Assembly: GCA_965226945.1 (NCBI GenBank)
Contig: OZ245717.1
Span: 3,286,001 to 3,350,000, forward strand
Reading direction: 5' to 3'
Origin: SYLG01 sp965226945
GTDB lineage: Bacteria > Planctomycetota > Planctomycetia > Gemmatales > Gemmataceae
Length of the DNA: 64,000 bases
The notes beneath the pieces are model-generated. The model saw only the letters and a program-made list of their open reading frames with translations, did no database searches and had not been told where the DNA came from. This document shows, in pieces, positions 44,972 to 53,734 of this stretch. The first letter of the stretch is position 1. Each line of letters opens with the position of its first letter. The position numbers were made by a program, and so were the translations under genes.

Positions 44972-46129
44972 ATGTTCCCTTTCGATTTATGGCAATGCGT
45001 GGTCCTGGGCAGTTGCGTTTTGATCGCGCTGGCGATCCTTTCATTTGGATTCAGCCTTGCCTGGGGCTTGCGCAACGACCTTCATTCCTGGCAAACGACG
45101 ATCCTCTATTACGGTTGGGTCCTTTTAGGAATCGGCGCCCTTCTTTCTCCGCCGATGTTGTTGCAAATTCTTTTTTTGACCGGGCTTTGGCTTGTGGGTC
45201 TGCGAGACCCCTGGAATTCCAAGCGGTGGCTTCAGTGGGGATGTCCGTTGTCACTTCTAGCCTGGGGAATCGGCGGCTACTGGAGTTATCAGGTCAACGA
45301 GCAGGCCTACGGCTCTTTGAAAGAACAGTTTCCGATGGTCTCCCTGGCTGGACGCCTTCCTCGTGCCCCGCTGAGCGATCCGGGAGACGGTTTATCGCTT
45401 GAGACCTTGGAGTTCGTAAACGATCTGGAAAACGCTTGCTCCGCCTGGGACGAGCCAGAGGTCGCAGAATTCGGGTCTCAACGAGCGTTGCGTGTGATCC
45501 ATGGAAGAAAGCGCTGGGAAATTCTTGGCGTTGCGTGCATGATCGATTTGGTGATTTCAAGAATGATCCTGGACGAGGGCCGGCCGGAGAAGATTCCCGA
45601 TGTCTTGCAGCCGCCTCGGGTCGACTCGCAAGTCCTACAAGATCTGAAGCCAGATTTGCAGTTCAAAAAAAGGTCGGAAAAGGAATGGAAGAAATTACGC
45701 GAAACTCACCAAAAAGCCGTGGTCGCCTTGGTTCGTCCCTATCGATTCGGTTACGTGCGCGACATCGACCATGTTGCTGGATTTCAGGCGCACGCACTTG
45801 TGGACATGCCCAAATCGCCCGAAGGCTGGAATATTGCCCGTCTTGATCTGGTGAGTTTGCTGGTGCATGAAGGGCCTGTCATCTATCAGTCCGATCAACT
45901 TCCTCGGATGACGGAAGCGGCGGACATTCCGACGCAGCCGCTGGATCCCTGGGAAGCGCTCGCGTTCCAACAAATCGCTCAAGGAGAGAATCTTGTCGTC
46001 GCCAAGTTTGCCGGAGGACTGCAGATGATGGGTGCGATTCGCAATGCAAGACATTGCACCCAGTGCCATGGCGGTAAACCGGGCGATCTGCTGGGCGCAT
46101 TCGCCTACAAATTGACCGAAGCGAAGTGA
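44972..46129 (+). CDS. Membrane protein with C-terminal haem c motif, subfamily B copy 2
   Basis: 385 residues from ATG 44972, which matches the B copy 1 start (MFPFDLWQCVVLGSCVLIAL); a GTG frame from 44882 adds 30 unconserved residues. WGLRNDLHSWQTTILYYGW is shared with B copy 1. The middle is the most diverged of the five (FGYVRDIDHVAGFQAHALVD, VSLLVHEGPVIYQSDQLPRM), and the haem motif is CTQCHGGKPGDLLGAFAY with Pro for Arg. Last of the tandem set. Confidence 0.72.
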   Translation: MFPFDLWQCVVLGSCVLIALAILSFGFSLAWGLRNDLHSWQTTILYYGWVLLGIGALLSPPMLLQILFLTGLWLVGLRDPWNSKRWLQWGCPLSLLAWGIGGYWSYQVNEQAYGSLKEQFPMVSLAGRLPRAPLSDPGDGLSLETLEFVNDLENACSAWDEPEVAEFGSQRALRVIHGRKRWEILGVACMIDLVISRMILDEGRPEKIPDVLQPPRVDSQVLQDLKPDLQFKKRSEKEWKKLRETHQKAVVALVRPYRFGYVRDIDHVAGFQAHALVDMPKSPEGWNIARLDLVSLLVHEGPVIYQSDQLPRMTEAADIPTQPLDPWEALAFQQIAQGENLVVAKFAGGLQMMGAIRNARHCTQCHGGKPGDLLGAFAYKLTEAK

Positions 46130-46187
46130 TTTTTGTTGAGCAAGCAAACGCTTGGCAGGGAAAGGGGAAGCTTTGCCTCCCAGTGAA

Positions 46188-47051
46188 TCAGGGCTTCGGC
46201 TTGGGGGCCGGTTTTTCCAGCGGCAAATCCAGTTCCTTGCCCCACTGCGACCAGCCGGGATAGTAGTTTGCTACCTTGGGCGCACCCATCAACTCCATCC
46301 CGAATGCCATGACCGAGGCCCTTCCGCCCGATTGACAGTGCGTCGCGCTTGGCCGCTCGAGGTCGATGCCTGCTTTCGCGAAAAGTTCCTTCAGTTGCGC
46401 CGCTTCGCGAAAGCGATCGGTCTGGGGGTCGATCAGTTCGCTCCATTCCAGGTGCTTGGCTCCTGGAATGGAACCGGCGCGCGGATTGTTCAATGCCTCT
46501 TGTCCGCAGTGCTCCTTTTCCGAACGAGCATCGATGATCTGAATCGACTGGTCCTTCAACGATCCCAGTAGGACCTGCTTGTCCGAAAATCGACCAGCTT
46601 GTGCGGTCGCTGTAAAAGGCACGGGTGTGGGGGGATTGATCTTCAGAATGACCGGCAGTCGCGCAGAATTCCAATTCTTCCAGCCGCCGTTCAGGATGCG
46701 CACATCCTTGACGCCCCAGTATTTGAGGATCCACCAGATGCGCGCCGCGTCCTTCGATTGGTTGGCGTCGTAAATCACGACCGTTTTATCTGCCGAGATT
46801 CCGAGCGCACCGATCCGCTTCGACCAGGCGGCCGTGTCGCTTCCCTGGCCAAAACCCTTGGCCCAGGCGGCGTGATCGACCCAGATGGCTCCCGCGATAT
46901 GCCCATCTCGGTAGGCCTTTTCCTCACGGGCGTCGAGGATCACCCAGGAATGGGCAACCGCCAGCTTTTGCAGGTCCGCTGGCTCAACGAGCAGTTCGGC
47001 GCGAGGGTGGTCGGCGGCGCATAGAAGGATCGCCAGTGCCATTGCGGTCAT
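46188..47051 (-). CDS. Exported two-domain rhodanese (thiosulfate or mercaptopyruvate sulfurtransferase)
   Basis: 287 residues with a short signal peptide (MTAMALAILLCAADHPRAEL). Two rhodanese domains are present. The N-terminal one has AREEKAYRDGHIAGAIWVDH but YDANQS where the catalytic Cys would be, so it is inactive. The C-terminal one has RSEKEH...RAGSIPGAKHLEW and the active-site Cys 239 in CQSGGRAS. The loop differs from both CRKGVT (rhodanese) and CGSGVT (SseA), so the sulfur donor is open. It is convergent with the last haem-motif gene. Confidence 0.85.
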   Translation of the reverse strand: MTAMALAILLCAADHPRAELLVEPADLQKLAVAHSWVILDAREEKAYRDGHIAGAIWVDHAAWAKGFGQGSDTAAWSKRIGALGISADKTVVIYDANQSKDAARIWWILKYWGVKDVRILNGGWKNWNSARLPVILKINPPTPVPFTATAQAGRFSDKQVLLGSLKDQSIQIIDARSEKEHCGQEALNNPRAGSIPGAKHLEWSELIDPQTDRFREAAQLKELFAKAGIDLERPSATHCQSGGRASVMAFGMELMGAPKVANYYPGWSQWGKELDLPLEKPAPKPKP

Positions 47052-47138
47052 CGTGAGTCTCCGGATGAGATCCTGTGGTCAGGGAAAAGGGTAGGATCTT
47101 GCGCCATCAATTGAGGGCCAAGGGGGAACCAGATTCTC

Positions 47139-48263
47139 TCAATCGTCGCCGACCTTGCTTGCGCTTTCGATGAAGACCATGTCAAACACCCGCACGAAAT
47201 CGGTGATGGGAATCTCGAAGCGGCCGCTCTTGGTGGCATACCCGGTTTGCAATCCCGGTTCACCAAGCACGGCCCGATCGAATCCCCAGGGGTTCCACAT
47301 CGTTACTAACCGGGTTCGCGGGTTGTAGTCGAGAATGGCGTAGGCATGCCTGGGCACCATTCCTGGAGGCAAGCGGCGTGCATCGGTGCCGGCACACGCC
47401 AGCCGCTTGTCCTCCTTGCACAGGCGCAAGGAATAGTCGAGATCATTGATCACGTCATTGATCCCGTTTTCGATGACGAGTTGGCGCGAGATGGTTTTGC
47501 GCCCGGTCAGGATACGGATGACATTGGCCGGATTGCCTCCGCCGCCTCCGCCATCGAGTGGGTTGGTCAGGCCGCCGCCGCGGCGAGCCACTTCCATCGA
47601 CCCCCAGGCTTTCTCAATCAGGGATAGCCAGGTTCCCTGGTCGCCCGAGGTCGCCGCCAGCGCACGCTCGGCATCGGTGAGTGGCGGAACCTGGACCTTG
47701 ACCGCCTGAAAATCCACGAGCACGCCCGCTTCGCGAGGCAAGATCATTGCCTTGACCAGGGCGGGGTTCTTGTTGAGTTGCGCGCCCAACACCGCCAACA
47801 GGTAGCAATCGCCTTCGCGGCCCTGGCGTAGTCCCTCAAGTTTGGGAGCGCCATTCATGAAGATTTCGCTCGCCGGTTTTTCAATCGCCGCGACCATGCG
47901 CTGAAACACCGGTTCCCACTGACTCATTTCCAAAGGCCGCCGGGCCGGTTCGCGAATCTGCTGCAAATTGATCGCATTGATGCGCCAGCGCGTTCCGCGC
48001 AACAGTTCATGCAGCGCGGCGATGGCGGCGGCGGAGTCGCCCTTATTATCGGTTTTTGCAAGCGCCCGGGTCGACTCGCGAAGATTGATGAACCCGTCGT
48101 GATCCAGGTCCCAGCGCACGAAACCTTCGGCGGCGGCATCGCCAAAGCGCTTTTGCCAGTTCGGGGGCGTGGGATCTTGCCGGGCCGATTCCGCTCGCAC
48201 CGCAATGATCGGTGAAAGTGGGGCCAACAATAAGAAGCTCAACCGCCAGGCGATCGACATCAT
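47139..48263 (-). CDS. Secreted calpain-like cysteine protease with an EF-hand
   Basis: 374 residues. After a signal peptide (MMSIAWRLSFLLLAPLSPIIAV) comes an EF-hand loop WDLDHDGFINLRE (51-63). The calpain (C2) catalytic residues are all recognisable: C153 in LRQGREGDCYLLA, H306 in VPRHAYAI and N324 in WNPWG. A Gly-rich loop (GGGGGGNPAN, about 238-246) separates the two halves of the domain. Calpains are calcium-dependent proteases in eukaryotes; bacterial members are less studied, and the combination with an EF-hand suggests calcium control here. The start overlaps the end of the upstream sialidase-like gene by 4 bp (ATGA), so the two are translated together. Confidence 0.82.
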   Translation of the reverse strand: MMSIAWRLSFLLLAPLSPIIAVRAESARQDPTPPNWQKRFGDAAAEGFVRWDLDHDGFINLRESTRALAKTDNKGDSAAAIAALHELLRGTRWRINAINLQQIREPARRPLEMSQWEPVFQRMVAAIEKPASEIFMNGAPKLEGLRQGREGDCYLLAVLGAQLNKNPALVKAMILPREAGVLVDFQAVKVQVPPLTDAERALAATSGDQGTWLSLIEKAWGSMEVARRGGGLTNPLDGGGGGGNPANVIRILTGRKTISRQLVIENGINDVINDLDYSLRLCKEDKRLACAGTDARRLPPGMVPRHAYAILDYNPRTRLVTMWNPWGFDRAVLGEPGLQTGYATKSGRFEIPITDFVRVFDMVFIESASKVGDD

Positions 48264-49420
48264 GGTTTGGCTGCCTCGCGCAACAATCGATCAGTCAGTC
48301 CGATGTCGAATCGGACACTAAGAATGTAAGGCGCCTGTCCGGCAACCCAGTGGCCATAGGTGGTGGTGACCATCTCGCCGCTTGGCAACAACTCGACTCC
48401 GGGATAGGCGCAGTCGGTGCCTTTATGGTTTTTCTTGAGGCGCAAGCGATAACCGCCTTCTTGCGCCACTCCCCGCGCCATGGCCTCGATGTCTTCGTAG
48501 CGTCCGACCCAGGCCACCCAATCGCCTCGGGTGAGGCTCTCATGGCCCATGTCCCGAAACGAGATGAAATAGCGGCCATCAGGCAACCGCACGGCGGTGT
48601 GGCGATCGCCGGTCAACGAACCGCAGATCTCCTTCGGCTCGGACCAGGTCTTGCCTTCGTCGCGCGAGAAAATCACATGGGAGTTCTTCAGGCGGCGATT
48701 TTCGCGCAATAAAACGGCGATGGTTTTTTCGTCAGGCGAACGTAACGCACCCGGCTCACAGAGATGAACCTCGGCTGAGCGCTGAATGGCGCGGGGCTTT
48801 GACCAGGTCCGCCCGCCATCGGTGGTTTCGATCTGGTAGAGAGTGAATTCGATCGGCTTTTTGGGTGCGGGCTTTTCTGTGAAATAGCGCCCGTCGTCAT
48901 GAAACAAGGCGAAGTAATGCCCCTTGCCGGTGTTCTGTGCCATTACCGAGCCCATGGCGACGATGCCGCCAAAGTCGCTTACAGGCGCAAGCGGCGTCCA
49001 GGTTGCGCCATCATCTTCGGAGGAGGCGATCCGCACCGGGTATTTGCCGCTGAACATCACGATCCGTTTTTTGCCCTCCGCATCGATTAGCCTGTGCAAA
49101 GTCGGCGTTTCCTGGGAGGTGGCCCAGTTATCCGGGACGGGCAACCGGTCCGACCAGGTGCGGCCGCCGTCGCTGCTGCGCTTATAAACGATCGCTCCCT
49201 TGCCGTGGCCTTTGGGGTAAACGCAGAGAATCGTTTTGCCGTCTTCGAGCAAAAGAGTCGTGGGATGGCCCAGGTACTGGCCGGCCTCGCGATCGACGAC
49301 CACTTGAAGATCGGCCCGGCGATCGAGATCGACGAAGGGGATCGACCAACCCCGAGGCAGGGGATCGGCCCCAGCAAGCAGGCCGCCCAGGCAAATCGCG
49401 AGGACACCGGGAATCATCAT
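48260..49420 (-). CDS. Secreted sialidase-like protein (BNR/Asp-box propeller)
   Basis: 386 residues from ATG 49420 (TTG 49438 is possible). Signal peptide MMIPGVLAICLGGLLAGADP. Asp boxes S-x-D-x-G-x-T-W recur as SSDGGRTW, SSEDDGATW, TTDGGRTW and SRDEGKTW, and an Arg-rich FRDMGHES block is present, as in exo-alpha-sialidase and related glycosidases. It probably acts on sialylated or related glycans outside the cytoplasm. Overlaps the calpain-like gene. Confidence 0.85.
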   Translation of the reverse strand: MMIPGVLAICLGGLLAGADPLPRGWSIPFVDLDRRADLQVVVDREAGQYLGHPTTLLLEDGKTILCVYPKGHGKGAIVYKRSSDGGRTWSDRLPVPDNWATSQETPTLHRLIDAEGKKRIVMFSGKYPVRIASSEDDGATWTPLAPVSDFGGIVAMGSVMAQNTGKGHYFALFHDDGRYFTEKPAPKKPIEFTLYQIETTDGGRTWSKPRAIQRSAEVHLCEPGALRSPDEKTIAVLLRENRRLKNSHVIFSRDEGKTWSEPKEICGSLTGDRHTAVRLPDGRYFISFRDMGHESLTRGDWVAWVGRYEDIEAMARGVAQEGGYRLRLKKNHKGTDCAYPGVELLPSGEMVTTTYGHWVAGQAPYILSVRFDIGLTDRLLREAAKP

Positions 49421-49654
49421 CAGGAAAGGCCCACGCAAGGGGGGATTTCAAGGAATAGCCGCCGCTCTTTACAAGGATAGGGTGTCGGTCGCCTCTGGGT
49501 GAAACCAATCCTCAAATCCCTCCCTCGGCAAAGGCTCTCACTCCGTTCAAGAATGGGGCCAGGCCATGCGGTTGCGCCCAATGAGCCAGACATGAGGTAG
49601 AATGAACGAACCTGCCTCTGTCCACGGGGGCCTTTCATCGGCCGGGGTTCCATC

Positions 49655-50677
49655 ATGCAGCGACCGTACTTGTTGTGCGCACTTCTCGGGGGACTTCTGA
49701 CGGCCACGAATGCCGTTTCCGCGCCGCCCACCAGTCAGGCGATCCGGGCTTCGGTGCAGAAGAGTCTCGGGCTGCTTGAGCGTGCTGCCGACGAATTCAT
49801 CGTTCACCGGGACTGTTTTTCCTGCCATCATCAGGCGCTGCCGGTCATGGCGCTGACCATGGCGAAGGAAAAAGGCTACGCCATCAAGGAAGAGGTGCTT
49901 ACTCGCCAGATCCAGCACACGGCGCGATTCTTTGACAACAACCGCAAGAAGTTCCTGGAAAAAGCCGGCACGGGCGGAGGCGTCGACACCGCCGGTTATG
50001 GCCTATTGACCTTGCAGACCGGTGGGCAAGCGGCCAATCCGACGACCGATGCCGTGATCGAATACCTGCTTCACCGGGTCAAGGGAAACAATTATTTTGC
50101 TTGTTCTTCGGAGCGCCCTCCCGCCGAGGTGAGTTCGATCACCACGACTTACCTGGGTCTAAACGGTTTGAAGCATTACGGTTCCCAGGCCAAGCAAAAA
50201 GAGATCGAGGAAGCCCGGGAACGAATCCGCGTCTGGTTGCGCTCTCAACCTTCAGGCGACACCGAAGACCGCGTTTTTCGCTTGAAGATCCTCGATCTGC
50301 TCGCAGCGCAGCCAAACGAGAAGGAGGCGGCGATTCGCAGTCTTTTGCGAATTCAGCGCGAAGACGGCGGCTGGCCGCAGAACGTGTGGATGGAAAGCGA
50401 TGCCTACGCCACCGGTTCCGTGCTCGTGACGCTCAGGCAACTAAGGGCCCTGGAGCCTGCCGATCCGGCCTATGAACGTGCGGTGAAGTGGCTCATTAGA
50501 GACCAGTTGGCCGACGGCTCGTGGAAGGTGGAAAGCTGGTCCAAGCCATTTCAGCTCTATTTCGAGTCGGGATTTCCCCATGGCAAGGACCAGTGGATTT
50601 CCTGCACCGCGACTTCCTGGGCGGCCATGGCGCTCATGCAGGCTGCGCAAGATCTGGACAAAGTCGGCAAGAAGTAG
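49655..50677 (+). CDS. Exported protein with CxxCH motif and prenyltransferase/squalene-cyclase-like repeats
   Basis: 340 residues. Signal peptide MQRPYLLCALLGGLLTATNA; DCFSCHHQALPVMAL near 54 contains CxxCH, a haem c attachment site; the remainder is an alpha/alpha-toroid with repeats such as YGLLTLQTGGQ, LLRIQREDGGWPQNVW and YERAVKWLIRDQLADGSWKV. The DxDD motif of squalene cyclases is not seen, so it is unlikely to be a cyclase. Function unknown; a haem-dependent or binding role is inference. Confidence 0.8.
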   Translation: MQRPYLLCALLGGLLTATNAVSAPPTSQAIRASVQKSLGLLERAADEFIVHRDCFSCHHQALPVMALTMAKEKGYAIKEEVLTRQIQHTARFFDNNRKKFLEKAGTGGGVDTAGYGLLTLQTGGQAANPTTDAVIEYLLHRVKGNNYFACSSERPPAEVSSITTTYLGLNGLKHYGSQAKQKEIEEARERIRVWLRSQPSGDTEDRVFRLKILDLLAAQPNEKEAAIRSLLRIQREDGGWPQNVWMESDAYATGSVLVTLRQLRALEPADPAYERAVKWLIRDQLADGSWKVESWSKPFQLYFESGFPHGKDQWISCTATSWAAMALMQAAQDLDKVGKK

Positions 50678-50707
50678 AAAGGGGCTTGATGGATGAGGCC
50701 CTAATGC

Positions 50708-50730
50708 CGCGCCCCTTCAAGCCGGGCGCG
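50708..50730. terminator. Hairpin between convergent genes
   Basis: CGCGCCC and GGGCGCG pair around a 9-nt loop that includes the stop codon of the minus-strand gene. No T-run on either side. Confidence 0.35.
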
Positions 50731-51034
50731 ATCGCAGGTATTCCTCGACGGCGTCCTTGGCCTCGGCCAGCCCCATTCCCGTCTCTTCGCGCTGGAGCTT
50801 GATCGCGGAGATTTTGCCGCCGGGCTCGTCGGCCAGCTTTTTCACTGCCGCGGAAAGTTCCTGACTCGCATCCGGCAGTGGCAAGCCCAGATGTTTGATC
50901 ACCGCGTCAATCTTGCGTTCGAGACGGCGCAAACTTTGATCGCCGTCTCGTGCCAGATTCATCAACTGCAAAAGAAGCACCAGCGCCACCAGGCCGATGA
51001 GAATCGGCTCCCAGGGAATGCCGTTCGCGAACAT
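50717..51034 (-). CDS. Membrane-anchored protein with ribosomal L7/L12 C-terminal-like domain
   Basis: 105 residues from ATG 51034 (GGAAGGA 6 nt upstream). A helix at about 9-27 (EPILIGLVALVLLLQLMNLA) anchors it; a helical linker (RRLERKIDAVIKHLG) precedes GGKISAIKLQREETGMGLAE, which matches the L7/L12 C-terminal signature KI.VIK..R..TGLGL.EAK. True L7/L12 binds translation factors; this one is not in a ribosomal operon and is membrane-tethered, so its role is open. It is 37 bp downstream of the thioredoxin reductase gene on the same strand and may be co-transcribed. Confidence 0.72.
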   Translation of the reverse strand: MFANGIPWEPILIGLVALVLLLQLMNLARDGDQSLRRLERKIDAVIKHLGLPLPDASQELSAAVKKLADEPGGKISAIKLQREETGMGLAEAKDAVEEYLRSRPA

Positions 51035-51071
51035 GGCGGGTCCTTCCTTACCGGTTAGACGATCCGAAGAA

Positions 51072-52142
51072 TCACTCGATTCCTTCGGCGGCAAGCCAGC
51101 GTTCCGCGTCGAGCGCCGACTGGCAACCAGACGCCGCGGCGGTGATCGCCTGGCGATAATAGTTATCGCCGACATCACCCGCGGCGAACACGCCTTCGAC
51201 GCTGGTGTTCGTGCGGTGAGCCTTGGGCCACACGATATAACCCTTGTCGTCGGTTGCCAGTTGGCCGCCGAGGAAGTCGGTGTTGGGGGTGTGGCCGATC
51301 GCGACAAACATGCCGGTGGCGTCGAGTGTCTTGGTCGAGCCATCGGTTGCTTTCACCCGCACGCCGACCAGCCCATCCTTGTCGTTGCCGAGCACTTCCT
51401 CGACCTGACTGTTCCAAACCGGGGTGATTTTGGGGTTGGACAGCGCGCGCTGTTCCATGATGCGGCTGGCGCGCAGTTTGTCGCGGCGGTGCACCAGATA
51501 AACGGTGCTGGCGAACTTCGAAAGGTAAGTCGCTTCCTCGACGGCGGTGTCTCCGCCGCCGATCACCACCAGCGGCTTGCCGCGGAAACGAGGCAGGGCG
51601 CCATCGCACACCGCGCAGGCCGACACGCCGCGGTTCTTAAATTTCTCTTCCGAGGGTAAACCCAGGTAATTGGCGCGGGCGCCGGTGGCGACGATGACCG
51701 AGTGCGCCTTGACGGTGCCGTTGGCTATCGAGGTCACGGTAAAAGGGCGCTTCGAGAAATCGACTTTAACGATATCGTCGGTGATGATGCGGGTATCGAA
51801 GTTGACGGCTTGCTGGCGCATCAATTCCATCAACTCGGGGCCGGTGACGCCGTGAGCGGGTTGCTTTTCGTTGTCCTGGATCCAGAAAGGACGCCGATCT
51901 TCGGGTAGGGCTCCGGCCAGGTATTCGCGCAAGGGACCGGAAGGAAAACCGGGGTAATTCTCGACTTCGGTCGTCAGGTTCAATTGGCCAAGCGGTAAGG
52001 TGCCCTTCAGGCGGTTCGACTCGGTGACGGCCCCCTCGAACACGAGCGGCTTTAAACTGGCCCGAGCCGCGTAAATCGCGGCTGCCCAGCCCGCAGGTCC
52101 AGAACCAATGATCACCACTAATTCCACGCCTTCAGCGCTCAT
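51072..52142 (-). CDS. trxB: Thioredoxin-disulfide reductase
   Basis: 356 residues. FAD motif GSGPAGWAAAIYAARA near 13, redox pair C176-A-V-C179 followed by DGA, NADPH motif GGGDTAVEEATYLSKFASTV with VHRRDKLRAS, and C-terminal FAD motif VFAAGDVGDNYYRQ. It reduces thioredoxin with NADPH. It is longer than typical bacterial TrxB because of an insertion around residues 70-100 (LREYLAGALPEDRRPFWIQD). Confidence 0.95.
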   Translation of the reverse strand: MSAEGVELVVIIGSGPAGWAAAIYAARASLKPLVFEGAVTESNRLKGTLPLGQLNLTTEVENYPGFPSGPLREYLAGALPEDRRPFWIQDNEKQPAHGVTGPELMELMRQQAVNFDTRIITDDIVKVDFSKRPFTVTSIANGTVKAHSVIVATGARANYLGLPSEEKFKNRGVSACAVCDGALPRFRGKPLVVIGGGDTAVEEATYLSKFASTVYLVHRRDKLRASRIMEQRALSNPKITPVWNSQVEEVLGNDKDGLVGVRVKATDGSTKTLDATGMFVAIGHTPNTDFLGGQLATDDKGYIVWPKAHRTNTSVEGVFAAGDVGDNYYRQAITAAASGCQSALDAERWLAAEGIE

Positions 52143-52316
52143 GCCCGACTTCCTTGGAGAGATGCATTATGAATAAAATCATGCTAGGCGGGTGGGGGGA
52201 TGGTTCAACTTGCCGGACCCCCGCTCCGTGCTAGCCTTTTTCCATTGGGGAGGTCGCGATGGGTCAGGGCCCAACGGCAGGCACCCGGATGATAGGATCC
52301 AACCCGAGGAACATGC

Positions 52317-53696
52317 ATGAGTCAGGCCCAGCCCCAGGGCGGCCGCCGTTTGAGCGATTTGCGCGAAATCTTGCGATATGTGCCGCGCTTTCGCGACCGG
52401 ATCTTCGTGATCGCCGTCGATGGCGCGGTGGTCGAAGATGAGAATTTCCGCAATGTGTTGCTCGATCTCGCGTTATTGCGATCGCTAAGGGTCGGAGTCG
52501 TGCTCGTTCATGGCGCCGCTCATCAGCTGGCGCGGCTGGGCACGCAACTGGGCAAGGCTCCGAGCAACCTCGATGGCTCGGGTGTCTCCGATTTCGAAAC
52601 CCTGCAACTGGCCTTGCTCGCCTCGGGGCGTGTCAGCCATGAGCTGCTTGAGGGCCTGTCGCTGGCCGATCTGCGCGGCGCGATCACCAATGCGATCGTC
52701 GCGCACCCGGCGGGCATCCTTGGCGGGGTCGACCATCTGCATACGGGCCGCGTCGAACGGATCGACGCCGAAATGCTCAGGCACCTCATCTCGCTCGAAA
52801 TGGTTCCGGTCGTCCCTCCGGTAGGTTGCGATGGCGAAGGCAATTCCTACCGCCTCAATAGCGACGTCGTCGCGGTCGAAGTGGCGCGGGCACTGCAAGC
52901 GACCAAGCTGATTTACCTGACGACTCGACCTGGCATCGAATTGCCTTTGAGCCGTGCGCGCGAAATCCTTAATTCAGGTCATTCGGAATTGCGTGGCGGC
53001 CAAGTGGAGAAGACGGTGCTTTTGAGGCAGCTTTCCCAGGAGGAAGCCGGGATCCTGGCGAAGAAGGCTCGGCCCGATCTACCTGCCGACATTCAGTCGA
53101 AGCTCGATCAGGCGCTACGCGCGGTGCAAGACGGCATTCCCCGGGTGCACATCATCGATGGGCGCGTCGAGGAAGGACTGCTTGCCGAAGTCTTCTCCAA
53201 CGAGGGGATCGGCACGCTCATTCATGCCAACGAATACCAGGCGATTCGCAAGGCGCGCAAGAAAGATGTCACGGCGATTCACCGGCTGATCGCCAAGTCG
53301 GTCGCCAACGACGAATTGCTGAAGCGCACGCGCGCGGAAATCGAGCGCCAGGCCGAGGATTTCTTTGTATTTGAACTCGACCGCGAGCCGGTGGGCTGCG
53401 TGGCCTTGCACCCCTTTACCGACCGAGGCATGGCCGAGCTGGCCTGCCTGTGCGTCGATCCGCGCTACGAAAATCAGGGAATCGGCAAACGGTTGGTTGC
53501 CTTCGCCGAGAATCAGGCACGGGGCACCGGCTACCAGAAGATTTTCTGCCTTTCGACCCAGGCGTTTAATTTCTTCTTGCAAAAAGGAGGGTTCAGCCCG
53601 GGCAGCCCCGACGACTTGCCTCCCAATCGGCGCGAAAAATACGATAAAAGCGGTCGCAATAGTCTTGTATTGATCAAGCCGCTCAGGGATTCTTGA
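52317..53696 (+). CDS. argA: Amino-acid N-acetyltransferase (N-acetylglutamate synthase)
   Basis: 459 residues. An amino-acid-kinase domain covers about 20-290 (VVLVHGAAHQLARLG, RLNSDVVAVEVARALQATKL, TLIHANEYQ) and a GNAT domain about 310-455 (ELACLCVDPRYENQGIGKRL, RNSLVLIKPL). This fusion is the classical ArgA, which makes N-acetylglutamate for arginine synthesis and is usually inhibited by arginine. ATG 52317 has GAGG 7 nt upstream. The YTIDG-like Gly/Lys phosphotransfer residues of true kinases are not expected in ArgA. Confidence 0.9.
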   Translation: MSQAQPQGGRRLSDLREILRYVPRFRDRIFVIAVDGAVVEDENFRNVLLDLALLRSLRVGVVLVHGAAHQLARLGTQLGKAPSNLDGSGVSDFETLQLALLASGRVSHELLEGLSLADLRGAITNAIVAHPAGILGGVDHLHTGRVERIDAEMLRHLISLEMVPVVPPVGCDGEGNSYRLNSDVVAVEVARALQATKLIYLTTRPGIELPLSRAREILNSGHSELRGGQVEKTVLLRQLSQEEAGILAKKARPDLPADIQSKLDQALRAVQDGIPRVHIIDGRVEEGLLAEVFSNEGIGTLIHANEYQAIRKARKKDVTAIHRLIAKSVANDELLKRTRAEIERQAEDFFVFELDREPVGCVALHPFTDRGMAELACLCVDPRYENQGIGKRLVAFAENQARGTGYQKIFCLSTQAFNFFLQKGGFSPGSPDDLPPNRREKYDKSGRNSLVLIKPLRDS

Positions 53697-53734
53697 ATTT
53701 CCTTTGAGCGGTTCGGAAGCCACTTGGACATCCC

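Noticed and set aside
46105..46190. TGA read-through at the end of the rhodanese gene
   Set aside because: The frame stays open for some codons, but there is no conserved downstream peptide or hairpin at the 21-nt distance.
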